Shown piece by piece: positions 21,832 through 34,514 of a stretch of 64,000 nucleotides of DNA. Positions within the stretch are counted from its first letter, which is position 1; the number at the start of each line of letters is the position of its first letter. The DNA is taken from contig CM071597.1 in the NCBI GenBank assembly GCA_036435485.1, positions 12,021,881 to 12,085,880 on the forward strand, written 5' to 3'. The notes below the pieces were generated by a model that saw only the letters and a list, made by a program, of their open reading frames with translations, made no database searches and was not told the DNA's origin. The stretch is from Saposhnikovia divaricata (Eukaryota; Streptophyta; Magnoliopsida; Apiales; Apiaceae). Position numbers and translations under genes: made by a program.

Positions 21832-24800
21832 ATGTTGAGGAAAACCATATCTCTGGAAGGCACTATCCAAGATTAGCCAATAATGATTTTGGTGGATACT
21901 GGTAGTACTTTAACCTTCTTAGATTCTAAGTTGGTTGAGAAGTGTGGATTAGTTGTTCAGAAGGGTGAGCAAATTAGTGTGAAATTGGCTGATGGTAGAA
22001 GTGTTAACAGTAATTCTTATGTACCTAAGGTGAAGTGAAAAGTACAAGGGAATCAGTTTTGTGGAGATATATATGAGAGTTTTAGACATTGGAGGTTGGG
22101 ATATGATAGCTGGTGTGGATTGGATGGAACAGTATAATCCTTTGATGTTTGATTTTAAGAAATTATATTTGAAGCTTAATGCAAATGGAGATAAGAATGA
22201 ACAAATGGTATTGCAAGGTTCTGTTAAACAGGCTTCTGTAAGCTTGGTCAGAGGAAAAGCATTGAAAACTTACAATAAGGAATTCAAGTTCAAGCAAATT
22301 AAACAGCAGGTGTTAACAACAGCTGTTGAAGAATTACAAAAGACAGATCAGAAGGAAAGCAAATTACCAGGTGAGATTTTAAATTTGCTAGAAAGATTTC
22401 CTGATGTGTTTGCAATGCCTACAACTTTGCCACCTACTAAGAAAGTAGACCATGAGATAGTGTTACAGGATGATGCTAAACCTTTTAAGCTCAAACCTTG
22501 TAGGTATCCTCATTCTCAAAAGACAGAAATAGAAAATCAAGTGCAGGACATGCTGACCAGTGGCATAATTAAGACTAGCAATAGTCCTTTTGCATCTCCT
22601 GTCATTTTGGTTAAAAAAGATAATACTTGGAGGTTCTGTGTGGATTATAGACATTTGAATAACATCACTGTTAAAGATAAGTTTCCTATTCCTAACGTAG
22701 ATGAATTGTTGGATGAGTTATTTGGAGCAAAGGTATTTTCTAAACTAGATCTTAGGTCTGGTTATCATCAAATTTTGGTTAAATCTATTGACACACCAAA
22801 AACTGCTTTTCAAACCCATCATGGTCATTTTAAATTTGTAGTGATGCCTTTTGGTTTAACTAATGCACTAGCTACTTTTCAAGCTCTAATGATTCAGGTT
22901 TTTCAACCTTATTTGAGGAAGTTTGTGTTAGTATTCTTTGATGACATATTAGTTTACAGTCCTGATTTGCTATCCCATGTGCATCATCTTAAGTTGGTTT
23001 TGGATATTTTGCATAAGAATCGGTTGTTTGCTAAGAAATCCAAGTGTTGCTTTGTTGTTGAGACAGTAGAATACTTAGGCCATCTGATTACTGTAGAAGG
23101 AGTTAGTATGGATCCATCAAAGGTTGATATTATTATGAATTGGCCAGTCCCAACATCAGTCAAGGATTTAATGGGGTTTTTGGGACTGTCTGGTTACTAC
23201 AGAAGATTTATTAAGAACTATGGAGTCATTACAAGGCCACTTACTATGTTCCTTAAGAATGATGGTTTTAAGTGGAATGATGAAGCTGAAAAGGCTTTTA
23301 ATTCTTTAAAGAAGATGTTGAGTTCAGCTCCAATATTGGCAATGCCTGATTTCTCTAAACCTTTTGTTCTGGAGATTAATGCTTGTGACAAAGGTATGGG
23401 AGCTGTTTTAATGCAGCAAGGGAAACCAATTTCTTATTTGAGTAAGTCATTTAATACTAAGAATTTGGGTTTTTCTGTATATGAGAAGGAGTTGTTAGCT
23501 TTGGTAATGGTTGTTACTAAATGGAGACATTATTTGGTTGGCAATCACTTTATTATAAGAACTGATCATGAAGCTCTTAAGTACTTGATAGAGCAATAAT
23601 TACACACTTCTTTACAATATAAGTGGTTATCTAAACTGTTGGGAATGGATTATGAGATTCAGTACAAGAAGGGAGCTGAAAACTTATAGCAGATGCATTA
23701 TCTAGGAAAGCCGTTACTCAAGAAAAGTCAAAAGTTCATACTATGACAGTTATCTCAAGTGTACAGCCTATGTGGATTCAACAGGTGAGTGTTAGCTATG
23801 AGGAAGATGAGGACAGTTTGCAAATTATAAGTAAAGTGTTGCTGCAAGATGAATCTGTAAAAGATTTTCAATATGTCCAAGGCATTCTTAAGAAAGGCAA
23901 CAAGATTTATGTTGGAAAGTCTGGAGAAATTATGAAGAATTTAATTGCTTCATTACATAACTCTGCTTTAGGTGGACATTCAGGTCAGAATGCTAGTTTA
24001 CAAAGGTTGAAAATGGTTTTTTATTGGCCTGGTATGAGATCTGATGTGATTGAGTTTGTGAAAAGTTGTGAAGTCTGTCAAGTTAACAAGAGTGAACATG
24101 TGGCATATCCAAGACTTTTGCAACCATTGGACATTCCAAATCAACCTTGGAAACACATTTCTATGGATTTTGTAGAGAAATTACCTATTTCAGGTGGAAT
24201 GGATACTATATTGGTGGTCGTAGATAGATTGTCTAAATATGGACATTTCTTGGCTTTGAAACATCCTTTTACTGCTGTGGAGGTGGCTGAATTATTTTTA
24301 GATAATATTTTCAAATTACATGGATTGCCAGATTCTATAGTTTGTGAAAGAGACAAGGTATTTACCAGTGTGTTTTGGACTACTTTTTTTGATAAGCTTG
24401 GAGTTACAATGCATTTCAGTTCTGCATATCATCATCAGTCTGATGGCCAGACTGAGAGATTAAATCAGTGTTTAGAGTCATTTTTGAGGTGTTTTTCTTG
24501 TGACAGACCTAGTAGTTGGAAGCAGTGGTTATCAATGGTTGAATATTTGTACAATACCTCTTTTCATACTAGTCTGGAATTGACTCCTTATGAGGTACTT
24601 TATGCTTGCAAACCAGTTCCATTGAACTTAGGAAATTTACAAGATATGATCATTCCAGTGGCTCAAGATGTTTTGCAGAAAAGAGTTAATATTTTGCAAA
24701 CGGTTAAAAAAATTACAAAAAGCACAGCAAAGGATGAAGTTCTTCGCTGATCAGAAGAGGTCTGAGAGATCTTTTAATGTTGGAGAATAGGTATATCTTA

Positions 24801-25117
24801 AGTTGCAACCTTATAGACAACAGTCTATAGCTCTGAGAACTTCGTTGAAGTTGTGTTCAAAATTGTTTGGACCATTTCAAGTACTGGAAAAGATTGGCAA
24901 TGTGGCTTATAAGCTCAAGTTACCTGCACATTCAAGAGTGCATCCTGTTTTCCATGTCTCTTTACTAAAGAAACATGTGGGAAATACTCCAGTTACTTAT
25001 GGTTCGCTGCCTGAATTCAATGAGGAGGATGTAATTCCGTTGGAACCTTTGAAAGTGCTACAAAGGAGGCAGGTACTGAGGCATGATCAGAGTGTAACTC
25101 AGTGGTTAGTACCATAG
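21832..25117 (+). pseudogene. pol (PR-RT-RH-INT) of the plus-strand Ty3/gypsy element
   Basis: Protease motif LVDTGST near 21890, with stops before and after it (about 21872 and 22036). Reverse transcriptase runs from about 22580 with the catalytic FFDDILVYS near 22935. RNase H follows and is cut by a stop at 23599. Integrase has an H-H-C-C zinc region (23950-24080) and core. The usual DRD catalytic motif reads ERDKVF, so the second catalytic Asp appears replaced by Glu. A stop near 24750 and another at 24788 follow. The last codons read QWLVP, then enter Sirevirus sequence. Clearly inactive. Confidence 0.85.
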
Positions 25118-27576
25118 ATTCCTTCTATTTCCCTGCACACATTCCAAAAACAAATCAAGTTGATTTTGGTACCCAATCTTCATTGGGTCCTTTCTTGTTA
25201 GCCTTTGACTTTGCACTCTTAGCATTCTTCAACTTAGATGTAGATGCTTGAGTGATGGGATCTGATAAATGCTTATTTGCATGAATATTTGATGCATGCA
25301 TTTGTGGAAAATTGGCATACATATTATTCATGCTAGGAATGCTCCATGACATTTGTGGCATATTCACAGATTGAAAATAAGGATTAGACACATATGGCAT
25401 GTTCACATATGGATTTGAAAAACTAGCATTTTGATACAAACCAGGCATTCCAGGCATACATGGTATTGTTTGAGGTAAATGAACAGGAGCCTTGTTAACA
25501 ATCTTGCAGTTAGAAGATAGGTGATTGACACTATTACAATTACTACAAGTTTTCCTAGGGGCAAACTTGTCAGGAGAATAATTGTTTTTCTTGTTGATGC
25601 CTATCTTACCATTTCTGTTCTTTTTCTTTTTACCCTCAATTTCCATATATTCATTGTTTGATTTACCAACAGCCTTTTTGTTATGTAAATCATCTGCCTT
25701 AGCCTTCCCACTAGATTTGGTTTGGCTACTCTCACCACTAACAAAGTTCTTGTTGACTGGTCCATACTTAATATCCAGTTCCTTCTTACTAACAAACTTT
25801 TTGTTAGTCGACAGATACCTCTCATCCGTTGATGGTTCATCTGTCAACGGATGATCACTATCCGTTGATTCACAAATAGTCTCTAGATCCTCAAGGCCAG
25901 GTTCTAGCTCCTTTTTCTTTTGAGTCCAGGTATCCTTCACAAATGATTCTATTCCCTGGACTTCTATTATGTTTTGTGAAATATTCCTACAGCTTTGAAA
26001 TTTAGCAATTATCCCTTGTTCTTTTTCAAGCTGGTCTTTTAAAAGCAGTTCTCTTTTTAACACAGCTTCAAGTTCACTTTTAGCATTATTGCAATCAACT
26101 CTCATTTTCTCAAATTCTAGAAATTGAGCTTCTAGAGCAGCATTTCTATCACTTAAAAACAGATTAGTCTCTTTAATCCTATTGTTCTCTTTAATAAGTG
26201 ATTTATGAGTAACACTCAAGTGATATAGTTCAGTAGACATTTCATCTATAACACTATTGCATTCCTCTTTGGTGAGCTCAAAGAGATTAGTAGAAAATAC
26301 TTGATTGCTAGCTGAACTTGGTTCCTGCTCTCCAGAATCAGCCATCAATGCAAGATTGACAAACTCAACATCATCATCAGAATGATTGTCATCAGCAGCC
26401 CAGTCATACTCTTGGGTCAAGAATGCCTTTCCTTTCTGCTTAAGAAGATCAAAATATTTCTTCTTGTAGTCAACAGTCTTAGTTGACTTTCCCTTATTCT
26501 CAGATCTAGGCTTCCTGCATTCACTTATCATGTGACCAACAATTCCACAATTGTAGCATTTAATTTTGGATTTATCCACATAGTTGCTTGTGGAAAAATC
26601 CTTGTTAAATGGCTTGGCCACCCCAGAGTTTCTCTTGAATTTCAGCTTAGAGAATCTCCTAGACAGAAAAGCTAAGTGCTCATCTATCTCATCCAATTCA
26701 TCCTGCTGAAGGACATTTAATTCCTCAGACACCTTTTCCTTGCTCCTGCTTGATTCTGCTCTACCTTTACAAACCTCCTTGTTTGGTGTAGAATAAGCAG
26801 CTTCTGTCCTTTCCTCCTTCTGCTCCACGTTGGCAACAAGTGCAACTGACCCACTTTTCTTTTGGGACTTCTCAATCTCTTCATCCTGCTCCATTTCCAG
26901 CTCATATGTCTTTAAAGTTCCATAGAGTCTTTCAAGAGTAAATGTCTTGTACTCTTGAGTGTTTCTTAGAGAAACAACCATTGGCTTCCATTCCTTGGGC
27001 AGTGATCTCAGAAATTTGAGATTAGAATCTTTAACTCGATAGATTCTTCCATACAGTTTCAAACCATTTAGTATCTTTTGAAATCTACTAAATGTATCAT
27101 TCAATGTTTCTCCACTCTTAAAATGGAAATGTTCATACTGTTGGATTAGTAGTTGCATCTTGTTTTCCCTCACCTGTTCTGTTCCTTCACAAAGGGTTTG
27201 AACAGTGTCCCATACTTCCTTGGAGGTAGTACAGTTAATAACATTGTCCACCATGTCTGTTTCTAGACCATTGAACAGTATATTCATGGTCTTTTTTGTC
27301 TTTGTGGACTTCTGCAATATCTTCAAGACTCCATTCAGAAACAGGTTTGGGAATGAGAGTGTCAGGCGCATCTTCAGCAAGGCCAACTCTTGTTGCAGTC
27401 TTCATTGGAACATGAGGACCCTTGTCAATGCAATCCACAAAACCCTCATTAATGGACAAGAGATGTAGACGCATTTTTACTTTCCAGTGAAAGTAATTTT
27501 CTCTATCAAGAACTCGTATCTTTACTCCATAATCCTTCTTAGACATGTTGGAAGTGTGTTGATCTTTAAACTTCAA
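25111..27576 (-). pseudogene. Second Sirevirus gag copy, truncated at the gag-pol border
   Basis: Starts at 27576. A 1-nt frameshift near 27290 (in AAAAAAG) separates the first ~100 codons from the 743-codon remainder (27386-25155). Visible parts: copia-type gag domain (LRSLPKEWKPMVVSLRNTQE), zinc knuckle CYNCGIVGHMISEC (about 26545), an acidic/coiled-coil region, a motif-repeat region (STDSDHPLTDEPSTDER), and a second knuckle-like CSNCNSVNHLSSNC (about 25515). It ends with the same KST-stop as the other copy. Downstream only ~45 bp of the protease leader remains before the join to the Ty3/gypsy element. Confidence 0.85.
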
Positions 27577-27591
27577 ATATGTTAGAAGCTT

Positions 27592-27603
27592 GCTCTGATA
27601 CCA
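27592..27603 (-). promoter_or_regulatory. Primer binding site, initiator tRNA-Met type
   Basis: Minus strand TGGTATCAGAGC, two bases from the LTR. It shows that the shared LTR also acts as a 5' LTR for the second gag copy. The equivalent site of the right-hand copy has been deleted. Confidence 0.9.
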
Positions 27604-27605
27604 GT

Positions 27606-28614
27606 TGTTATTCCCAGATTACACACTTGTATAATTGTAGAAGGGGGGTTGAATACAATTCTTGATATTTATAAATTCCTGATAAGAACTCCAGAAATCT
27701 ATACTTAGATAATTGTTGTAAAAAGATTAATGCACAAACACATAAAAATCAGGTGGTTAAATGCACCACCTGAAGCTTTTATTCGAAGAAAACTCTGTGA
27801 TACAAATGTACACAGCTTCTGTTTTACAACTCTTTGCTTTCTAAGGATATTCAATAAAAACCTAAGCAAATGTATCTGTTTTCTTAGCTTCTAAATTGTT
27901 GCTAAACTTGGTTATAAATCCCAAGTTTTCAAGTACTACAGGAATAAGATAATATTAATCTAATTCAAGTTGACTTGCTACTACACTCCAAATACACATG
28001 TAGCCGAAAGGTTGTCCTTGTGATCAGACATGTCTCCTGCACCTTTCTTGTATTCATAGTGTAAACGGAATGCTTCTTTCTTCTCTGTTTCCAAAGTATG
28101 GCTGCCATACTGCTTTTTGTATCTACTATCAACCCATGTGATCTATCAGTCAAACCTGTCTTTATCAACTGCTAATCCCCAGCTTAGCATAGAAGTAAGT
28201 GTCAATGATTATCCGTTGATATTGTACACTGACATCCGTTGATGATATATTGAGCTGTATCCGTTGATATTGAGATTTGAGCTGTATCCGTTGATATTGT
28301 AGTTTTGAGCTGTATCCGTTGATAGAGTTCTGTCTTCATCCGTTGATACACTTTCACTTAAACAGAATTACATAGCATAGCTTATTTACAATTGGCTACC
28401 CTATTCTGCCTATCCATTGATGGTCAACATGACTGTGGATAAAAACACTATCAACTGATAACATAGAGATACTGCAGTATGCTACAAAACCTCATCCGTT
28501 GATGAGCTACCTGTCAACGGATAGAGTTATAAATCCTTATCATTTGACAGCTACAAAACCTTATACAATTTGATTGATTGTGAAGTTATCATCAAGTACA
28601 ACATATTCCTAACA
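27606..28614 (-). repeat. Shared Sirevirus LTR (1009 bp)
   Basis: Ends TGTTA...TAACA. Primer site and gag lie on one side, polypurine tract and envelope-like gene on the other, so it is both the 3' LTR of one copy and the 5' LTR of the next. Contains eight exact ATCCGTTGA motifs (28210-28521). Confidence 0.9.
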
Positions 28615-28626
28615 ATCTTCCCCAAT
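28615..28626 (-). promoter_or_regulatory. Polypurine tract
   Basis: Minus strand ATTGGGGAAGAT directly before the LTR start TGTTAGG, the expected priming site for plus-strand synthesis. Confidence 0.75.
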
Positions 28627-28786
28627 TTATACTTGATGGCAATAAAGCATAAATTCAGGACCTTGATGATAACAAAACATTCCTAAAGATATATATAGAA
28701 CAACGCAAAAATTGTATTAAGCTACAAAAATTAAAAACTGAAAGTTTGAGAAATTTACAGAGAAGTGCTCCTCTAGACTGAGCAAA

Positions 28787-31372
28787 TTAATACTGTTTCT
28801 TCTCTCTGGTTGGCATCACCCTTGATTTTCCTTCTTTAGCAAAGTTGGACTCAATCTGCATTTGGAGTTGCCTATAGAAGGCATCTTCTTCAACAACTTT
28901 TGGATTTAGCTTTTGTTGTAACCATCTCAGGTAATGAGAACTAGCCTTTGATAGTTGATCTTCTAACCTGAAGAATCTCATGTTACCATCTTCATCCCTG
29001 AACTCCAACATCCAGAAGGGTTCAATGTGGATTTTCTGTCCATTTTATGGGATCTTCAACTTCTTTGGTAGACTTGATGGTGAGTTCCATTCTCTCCTTA
29101 TCTGTTCTATTCTGTCCAGTATCTCCCCTTTTGCTATCTTGGAGAACCCTGTGTATCTCTTGATGGCGGAGAACACTTTGGTTAAGGTCAGATAATTTTC
29201 TCCAAGAACCCTCTGTAGTGGCCATGTCCTTTCCTTTCCTCCCTTGTATACAAAGACCAATCTCTCAGGTAAATGTTTATATTTGTCAATTCCTCTTACT
29301 TCTGACAATTCATCCAGATACAGATTCATGCCAGAGTATTCTTCAATATCCGCCTGATAGATAAAATCATCCTTGTTTTCCTAGATTGGCTGCTTGACAA
29401 TAGCAGGTACCCTAGCAACTTGAATTGGTTCCTTTGAAGGTTGTTTCCTTGGTATCCTTTTCTTCTGTTTAGGCTTCTGTTGAGGCTTCAGCAAGAATGA
29501 ATGAACCTCAATGGAGTCAAGATTCACTGGTTCCTCTTTAGGTATTATAGGGTCACCATGGAAATACACAGCTAGGTTGAATACTTGTACAGAAATAGGT
29601 TGTGATGAGCCAACTGTTTCCTTTCTTTCAATTTCTGGAGAGACAAGCCTCCTTGCCTTTGATTTCACTCTCCTTTTAGGTTTGGATTTGGGGACTTCCT
29701 CAGGTTCCCTCATTTCATCTTCTACCTCATCCATTAACTCCTGAGCCAGCCTGGCTTGCTTCTCATCTGAGTTTTCATATTGATTTTCTTCACTTGGATG
29801 AGCTTCCCTTAGAAGTTTGGAGGTCTCCTCTCTTTTTGCTTCAAAAAATCTAGGATGGCTGTTGGATATATTTAACACTTTTCCATTCCTTATTATTACA
29901 GCCATCCAATCTCTTACACTCTTATTTGTCTTTTCCTTGAACTCTTTGATTGTCTTTCCCATCAGCTTCTCATCATCATCCTTGGGAAATGGAAAGTCCA
30001 ATTGTAACTTGTTCTTCCCATTTGCTTTAGGTGGTGAGTAAGCTCTGGTTTTTATGCAGGGTTCAAATTCTTTGACAAAGGAAGGTTCAGAATTGTAGTT
30101 GATATTGTTGGAGCAGAGGACTGAGTAGAGAACAGAGTTGATACAATTGATTCATTAATCATCCTTTCTGTTCTCATCATTCTTTCATTTGCCTCCTTGT
30201 TTATCTTCTCTAATTCTTTAATTCTGGCTTGCCTCTCACCATTTGAGATTTTTGAAAATTCAGGAATCACAAGCAAAGCCTTTTATTTCTTCACAGGGGA
30301 AGCCTCTATAGTAAACTCTGTTGGATTTACCACTATAATTGGTTGTTGCTCCCCCTCAATTTGTGCTATCTTACTACTGGAAGCTTGAATTTGACTAGAG
30401 GTAGCTGCAACCTCTTCTACCTTTTCTCCCCTTTTTTGTTAGCATCAAGGGCTGGAGGTGAGGCTTCTAGTTCTACTTTCTCTGATTGCAGTTTGGACCT
30501 CCTCCTGTTGTGTTCTTTGAATAACCATGTGCATCTTATGAAGTTTTAGGGAGTCCATTAGTTGCTGAAGGATAGCCTTCCTGTGTGGATCTGCATTTTG
30601 GTGCTCAACCCTAGCAGATTGATATTGCTTCATAATCTCCACATTGAAGTCACCAGCCATGGTGGCAGTAGAAAATAGCCATTCTGGAGTATCTGCCACA
30701 TTGACTTCTTCATCATCCTCTGTGCTATCACTGTCATCACTGCCAAACTCTTCACTTTCAGCATCTGAAGGCAGAGCTGTCAAAGCTTCCTTTGCTCTTT
30801 GTAGAGATTGTGAGGTGTGCACGAGGTGCATTGCCTCCTCTGCCTCCACATTGCCCTGTTGTGCCATGACTTGATAGGCAGAAACAGGATGAGTAAAGGT
30901 TTCAGGATCCAAAGAGATGGAGTTAATGACTGACTGATATTCTTGTTGAAATTCCATCTCTTTAGAAGCTTCATTAACTTCCATTAACTCACTTGCAATG
31001 GCTAGATCTTCCTGCCTTATTTCTCCCGTAGTCCCTTCTCTCCACTCATCTCTCTTTTCTTGCATCAGGGGCTCCCCCTGGCTCACACCTCTCACACCCT
31101 CACCTTCACCTACTAAGGTGGAACTCTTTTGCTCTCCTTTTTCCTGACCTGAAGAAATGGTCAGCCTCTCATTATTTGTCTCTCTTTTGCCTGCTCACAA
31201 GGTAGCCTCTCACTTCCTTCCCTCAATCCTAAAAGTGTTTCAACTACTGAGAACTCCTCCACACTTGACACGGGAATGTCAGATATAGCAGTGGTAGAGT
31301 GAGTTATCAACGGATAAGGGATATCCGTTGATGGAGTAGTTATAGCTGTCAACGGATGGCTAGACATAGGCG
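28787..31372 (-). pseudogene. Sirevirus envelope-like gene, distal part
   Basis: A chain of minus-strand frames (31367-31161, 31095-30445, 30276-30052, 30001-29381, 29329-29045, 29011-28787) is broken by stops and small frameshifts. The predicted product is hydrophilic and charged, with acidic stretches (SDDSDSTEDDEEV), a coiled-coil candidate (RIKELEKINKEANERMM) and basic Pro-Lys segments. No clear signal peptide or fusion region was seen. The name envelope-like is positional: Sirevirus elements often carry an extra gene here whose function is unknown. It continues across the nested element into 38284-39869. Confidence 0.65.
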
Positions 31373-31377
31373 CATCC

Positions 31378-32983
31378 TGTTTGCACTAAATCACGCAAGC
31401 GTATGTGGTCACAAGTAATATATGAATAAGTCGAGTTCGTTCCCACAGAGATCTGGTTATGGTTTTAATTCAGTAGATGTACCTATGCAACAATGTATGA
31501 TTATTATTCACTGCTAAGACAATTAACAAATTGAAGTTTGATTAACTAAAAATTGACTAAGAAACAAATTAACAAACTAAGAATTAACTAACTAACGAGA
31601 ATTTAAATCTAATTACTTCTGCAAGAGAAAGCATGGAATCCTAACTTCATTAAATACTTTGCTTAGATCTGACGCCTTTAATCACTATATGCAATGGTTA
31701 TGATATCTGATCGGATAACACGAAACAAGTATACGCTACTTCTCAGTATACGAATACCAAACTACCCATACATCCACAAAAGAGATAGAAGATGAATAGA
31801 CACCAATTATGCTTAGACCCTATATGTCTATAGAATTTGAAAACATAACGGTTGAAGAGCAAGTTATCCATAAAGATCACACAGGGCAATATAAGTATTC
31901 TCATCTCATACTACAAATCATGTTGATAAACAATCATAAACCTATGCTAGCATGGCAAGTTCTAAATCTCAAGATCCACTTTCACTTCACAAGAGATTAA
32001 CAAATTAGATGTTCACGACGCATATATCAATTAAGCATAACCATACGAGGATATCAGATATACATCACACACAGATCTTTAAAGCATCAAAATACTAAGC
32101 TCCATAAATAAATCCGTTAGAATCCCATGACAACGATTAGTTCGTAATTGAACCTCTCGTCATCATGGGATCAAGTGAAACCATGATATAAACAAAGTAT
32201 GAAAAGATACAAATAAACCTAAGTAATTGATATGTAATGGTGTGTGTTTTTTTTCTGTCCCCCAAGATGTGTATTTATAGCCTCAATTTGCCTCTCCATC
32301 AAGCAATTGCCGTTTTAGAGTAGGAATAGGAGTATGACAATTTCCGTTCTTGAATGAGAATAGAATTGCAAATTCCATGTGTAGATCTGATTTTGGAATG
32401 TGCTAGCCGCCCAGAGCAATTACCATACTTATTAGAAGTAGGAATTCTGGAAATTTCCTGTTTAGAATTGAATTCTGGCAATTTCTGTTGATTCTGTTTT
32501 GAAGGAAAATTCTCTTCAATAATTCTAGACTCCGGACCACCTTAGAATGATAGAAAATTCCGTTATCTTCGCGTGGACAGTTGAATCGTCCAAAACGGAC
32601 TTGTAGAACTCAAGATATGGCCAAAACAAAATTAGAAATTCTGGCTGATTTTTCACCCGCTGACTGCTACTGTTCATGCGCGTCCGTTACTATTCATGCA
32701 CGTCCATTACTGTTCATTTCGCTGATTTTGCTAATTTTGCTCTATTTTCTTCGTTTTAACTCCGATTTTCATTCCGTTTTTTCCGGCTCTCTCGCAATTT
32801 GATGTACTGTTATTCTTTAGGCTCAAAACCCACCATTTAAGCATGGAAAACATCATCCCACATCCGACTCTTATTCCTGCACAAATTCACTAAAAACACA
32901 TCAAAAACACCACATACTTGAGTTCAAGTCATCAATTCAAGCCGATACGAAGCATTCCAAGTGGATATGACATCCACTTATCA
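31378..32983 (-). repeat. 3' LTR of the nested element
   Basis: Begins TGTTTGCAC and ends ACTTATCA on the plus strand. Aligned along its length with 36672-38278. Confidence 0.95.
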
Positions 32984-32996
32984 CACCCCCAAACTT
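32984..32996 (-). promoter_or_regulatory. Polypurine tract of the nested element
   Basis: Minus strand AAGTTTGGGGGTG immediately before the 3' LTR. A second nearly identical tract (ACCACCCCCAAACTTAA, plus strand) lies inside the element near 35424-35440. Confidence 0.75.
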
Positions 32997-33166
32997 AAAC
33001 CGATGCTTGTCCTCAAGCATAAACAAATATAACTATCTAACTAACTAGTACCATTTCCGTAGGTGATCACGGTTGCATTTGGCACATGCAACAAGCCCTT
33101 TAAACCCCTAGGCAGCCCTAGTGGACGAGTAAGGTCTCGTGAGGGCCTATAGCGAATGTACCCACA

Positions 33167-34514
33167 AAATCCAATGCAATGCATGAATGCAACTTATATG
33201 AAAAATGCAATTAATCTAATACTAATATCCTACCATACCTTCAAATCCTCTCATGCCATATCAACTTAAGAATTAAAGTAAATACGCAATATCTTGGTGT
33301 CGAAAGTGCAAGTATTCACATAGTCTACTCAATGAACATGCATAAGTTCTCACAAGTCCATGTCAAGTGTAAGAATAAGTTAGTAAACATGCTAATCCTA
33401 CAAGAGTACATCTTTGAGACAAAACTCGGGATCTCATACGCAAAAACAAGCAAACACTCACAATCCACTCACAAAAGAATATTCACTCAAGAACAAGGGT
33501 AAGTGTATCACTCAATTCCAACAAAATCATAAGCATGCTTGACATTTGGTATCAATCTAACTCTTAACACAACATACATCAATGACGATAATCAAAAGGT
33601 CTTTATTTGGGTTGTAACGGGGCTAGGGACAAGGTAAGTCAAATAAGCCAAAACAGGTGAAGTGTCAAAAGCTAGTAGGAACTTATAATAAATCATACAC
33701 AACCACCTATTTTTCCCCCACATACTTTTACTATTTTTCTTCCAACAAAAACACTCGACTAGTCGACTAAAGTAGGATCACAATAACACAAATATGCTCT
33801 CATAATATAACTTTTTTTTCTTTTTTTTCTTTTTCCAACAAAATCCAATGCAATGCATGAATGCAACTTATATGAAAAATGCAATTAATCTAATACTAAT
33901 ATCCTACCATACCTTCAAATCCTCTCATGCCATATCAACTTAAGAATTAAAGTAAATACGCAATATCTTGGTGTCGAAAGTGCAAGTATTCACATAGTCT
34001 ACTCAATGAACATGCATAAGTTCTCACAAGTCCATGTCAAGTGTAAGAATAAGTTAGTAAACATGCTAATCCTACAAGAGTACATCTTTGAGACAAAACT
34101 CGGGATCTCATACGCAAAAACAAGCAAACACTCACAATCCACTCACAAAAGAATATTCACTCAAGAACAAGGGTAAGTGTATCACTCAATTCCAACAAAA
34201 TCATAAGCATGCTTGACATTTGGTATCAATCTAACTCTTAACACAACATACATCAATGACGATAATCAAAAGGTCTTTATTTGGGTTGTAACGGGGCTAG
34301 GGACAAGGTAAGTCAAATAAGCCAAAACAGGTGAAGTGTCAAAAGCTAGTAGGAACTTATAATAAATCATACACAACCACCTATTTTTCCCCCACATACT
34401 TTTACTATTTTTCTTCCAACAAAAACACTCGACTAGTCGACTAAAGTAGGATCACAATAACACAAATATGCTCTCATAATATAACTTTTTTTTCTTTTTT
34501 TTTTCTTTTTCCTT
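33167..34514. repeat. 674-bp direct tandem duplication inside the nested element
   Basis: Copies 33167-33840 and 33841-34514 looked identical base for base by eye, apart from T-tract length at the ends. Each ends in a T-rich tract (TTTTTTTTCTTTTT). Non-coding. Confidence 0.85.

Larger units (their letters stand above)
20343..25110 (+). mobile_element. Ty3/gypsy retrotransposon, decayed, 3' end missing
   Basis: Plus-strand element with short 5' LTR (20343-20564), iMet-type primer site (20567-20578), gag, then protease, reverse transcriptase, RNase H and integrase in the Ty3/gypsy order. It stops at about 25110, inside the chromodomain-like QWLV motif after integrase, where sequence switches to the antisense Sirevirus block. 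No 3' LTR was found. Multiple stops and frameshifts show it is inactive. Confidence 0.9.

Noticed and set aside
27965..28168. 67-codon frame repeated at 45870-46073
   Set aside because: Same reason: it is in both Sirevirus LTRs, with no start context or homology.
31809..32000. 63-codon frame repeated at 37103-37294
   Set aside because: It lies at the same place in the two LTRs of the nested element; repetition reflects LTR duplication, not a conserved gene.
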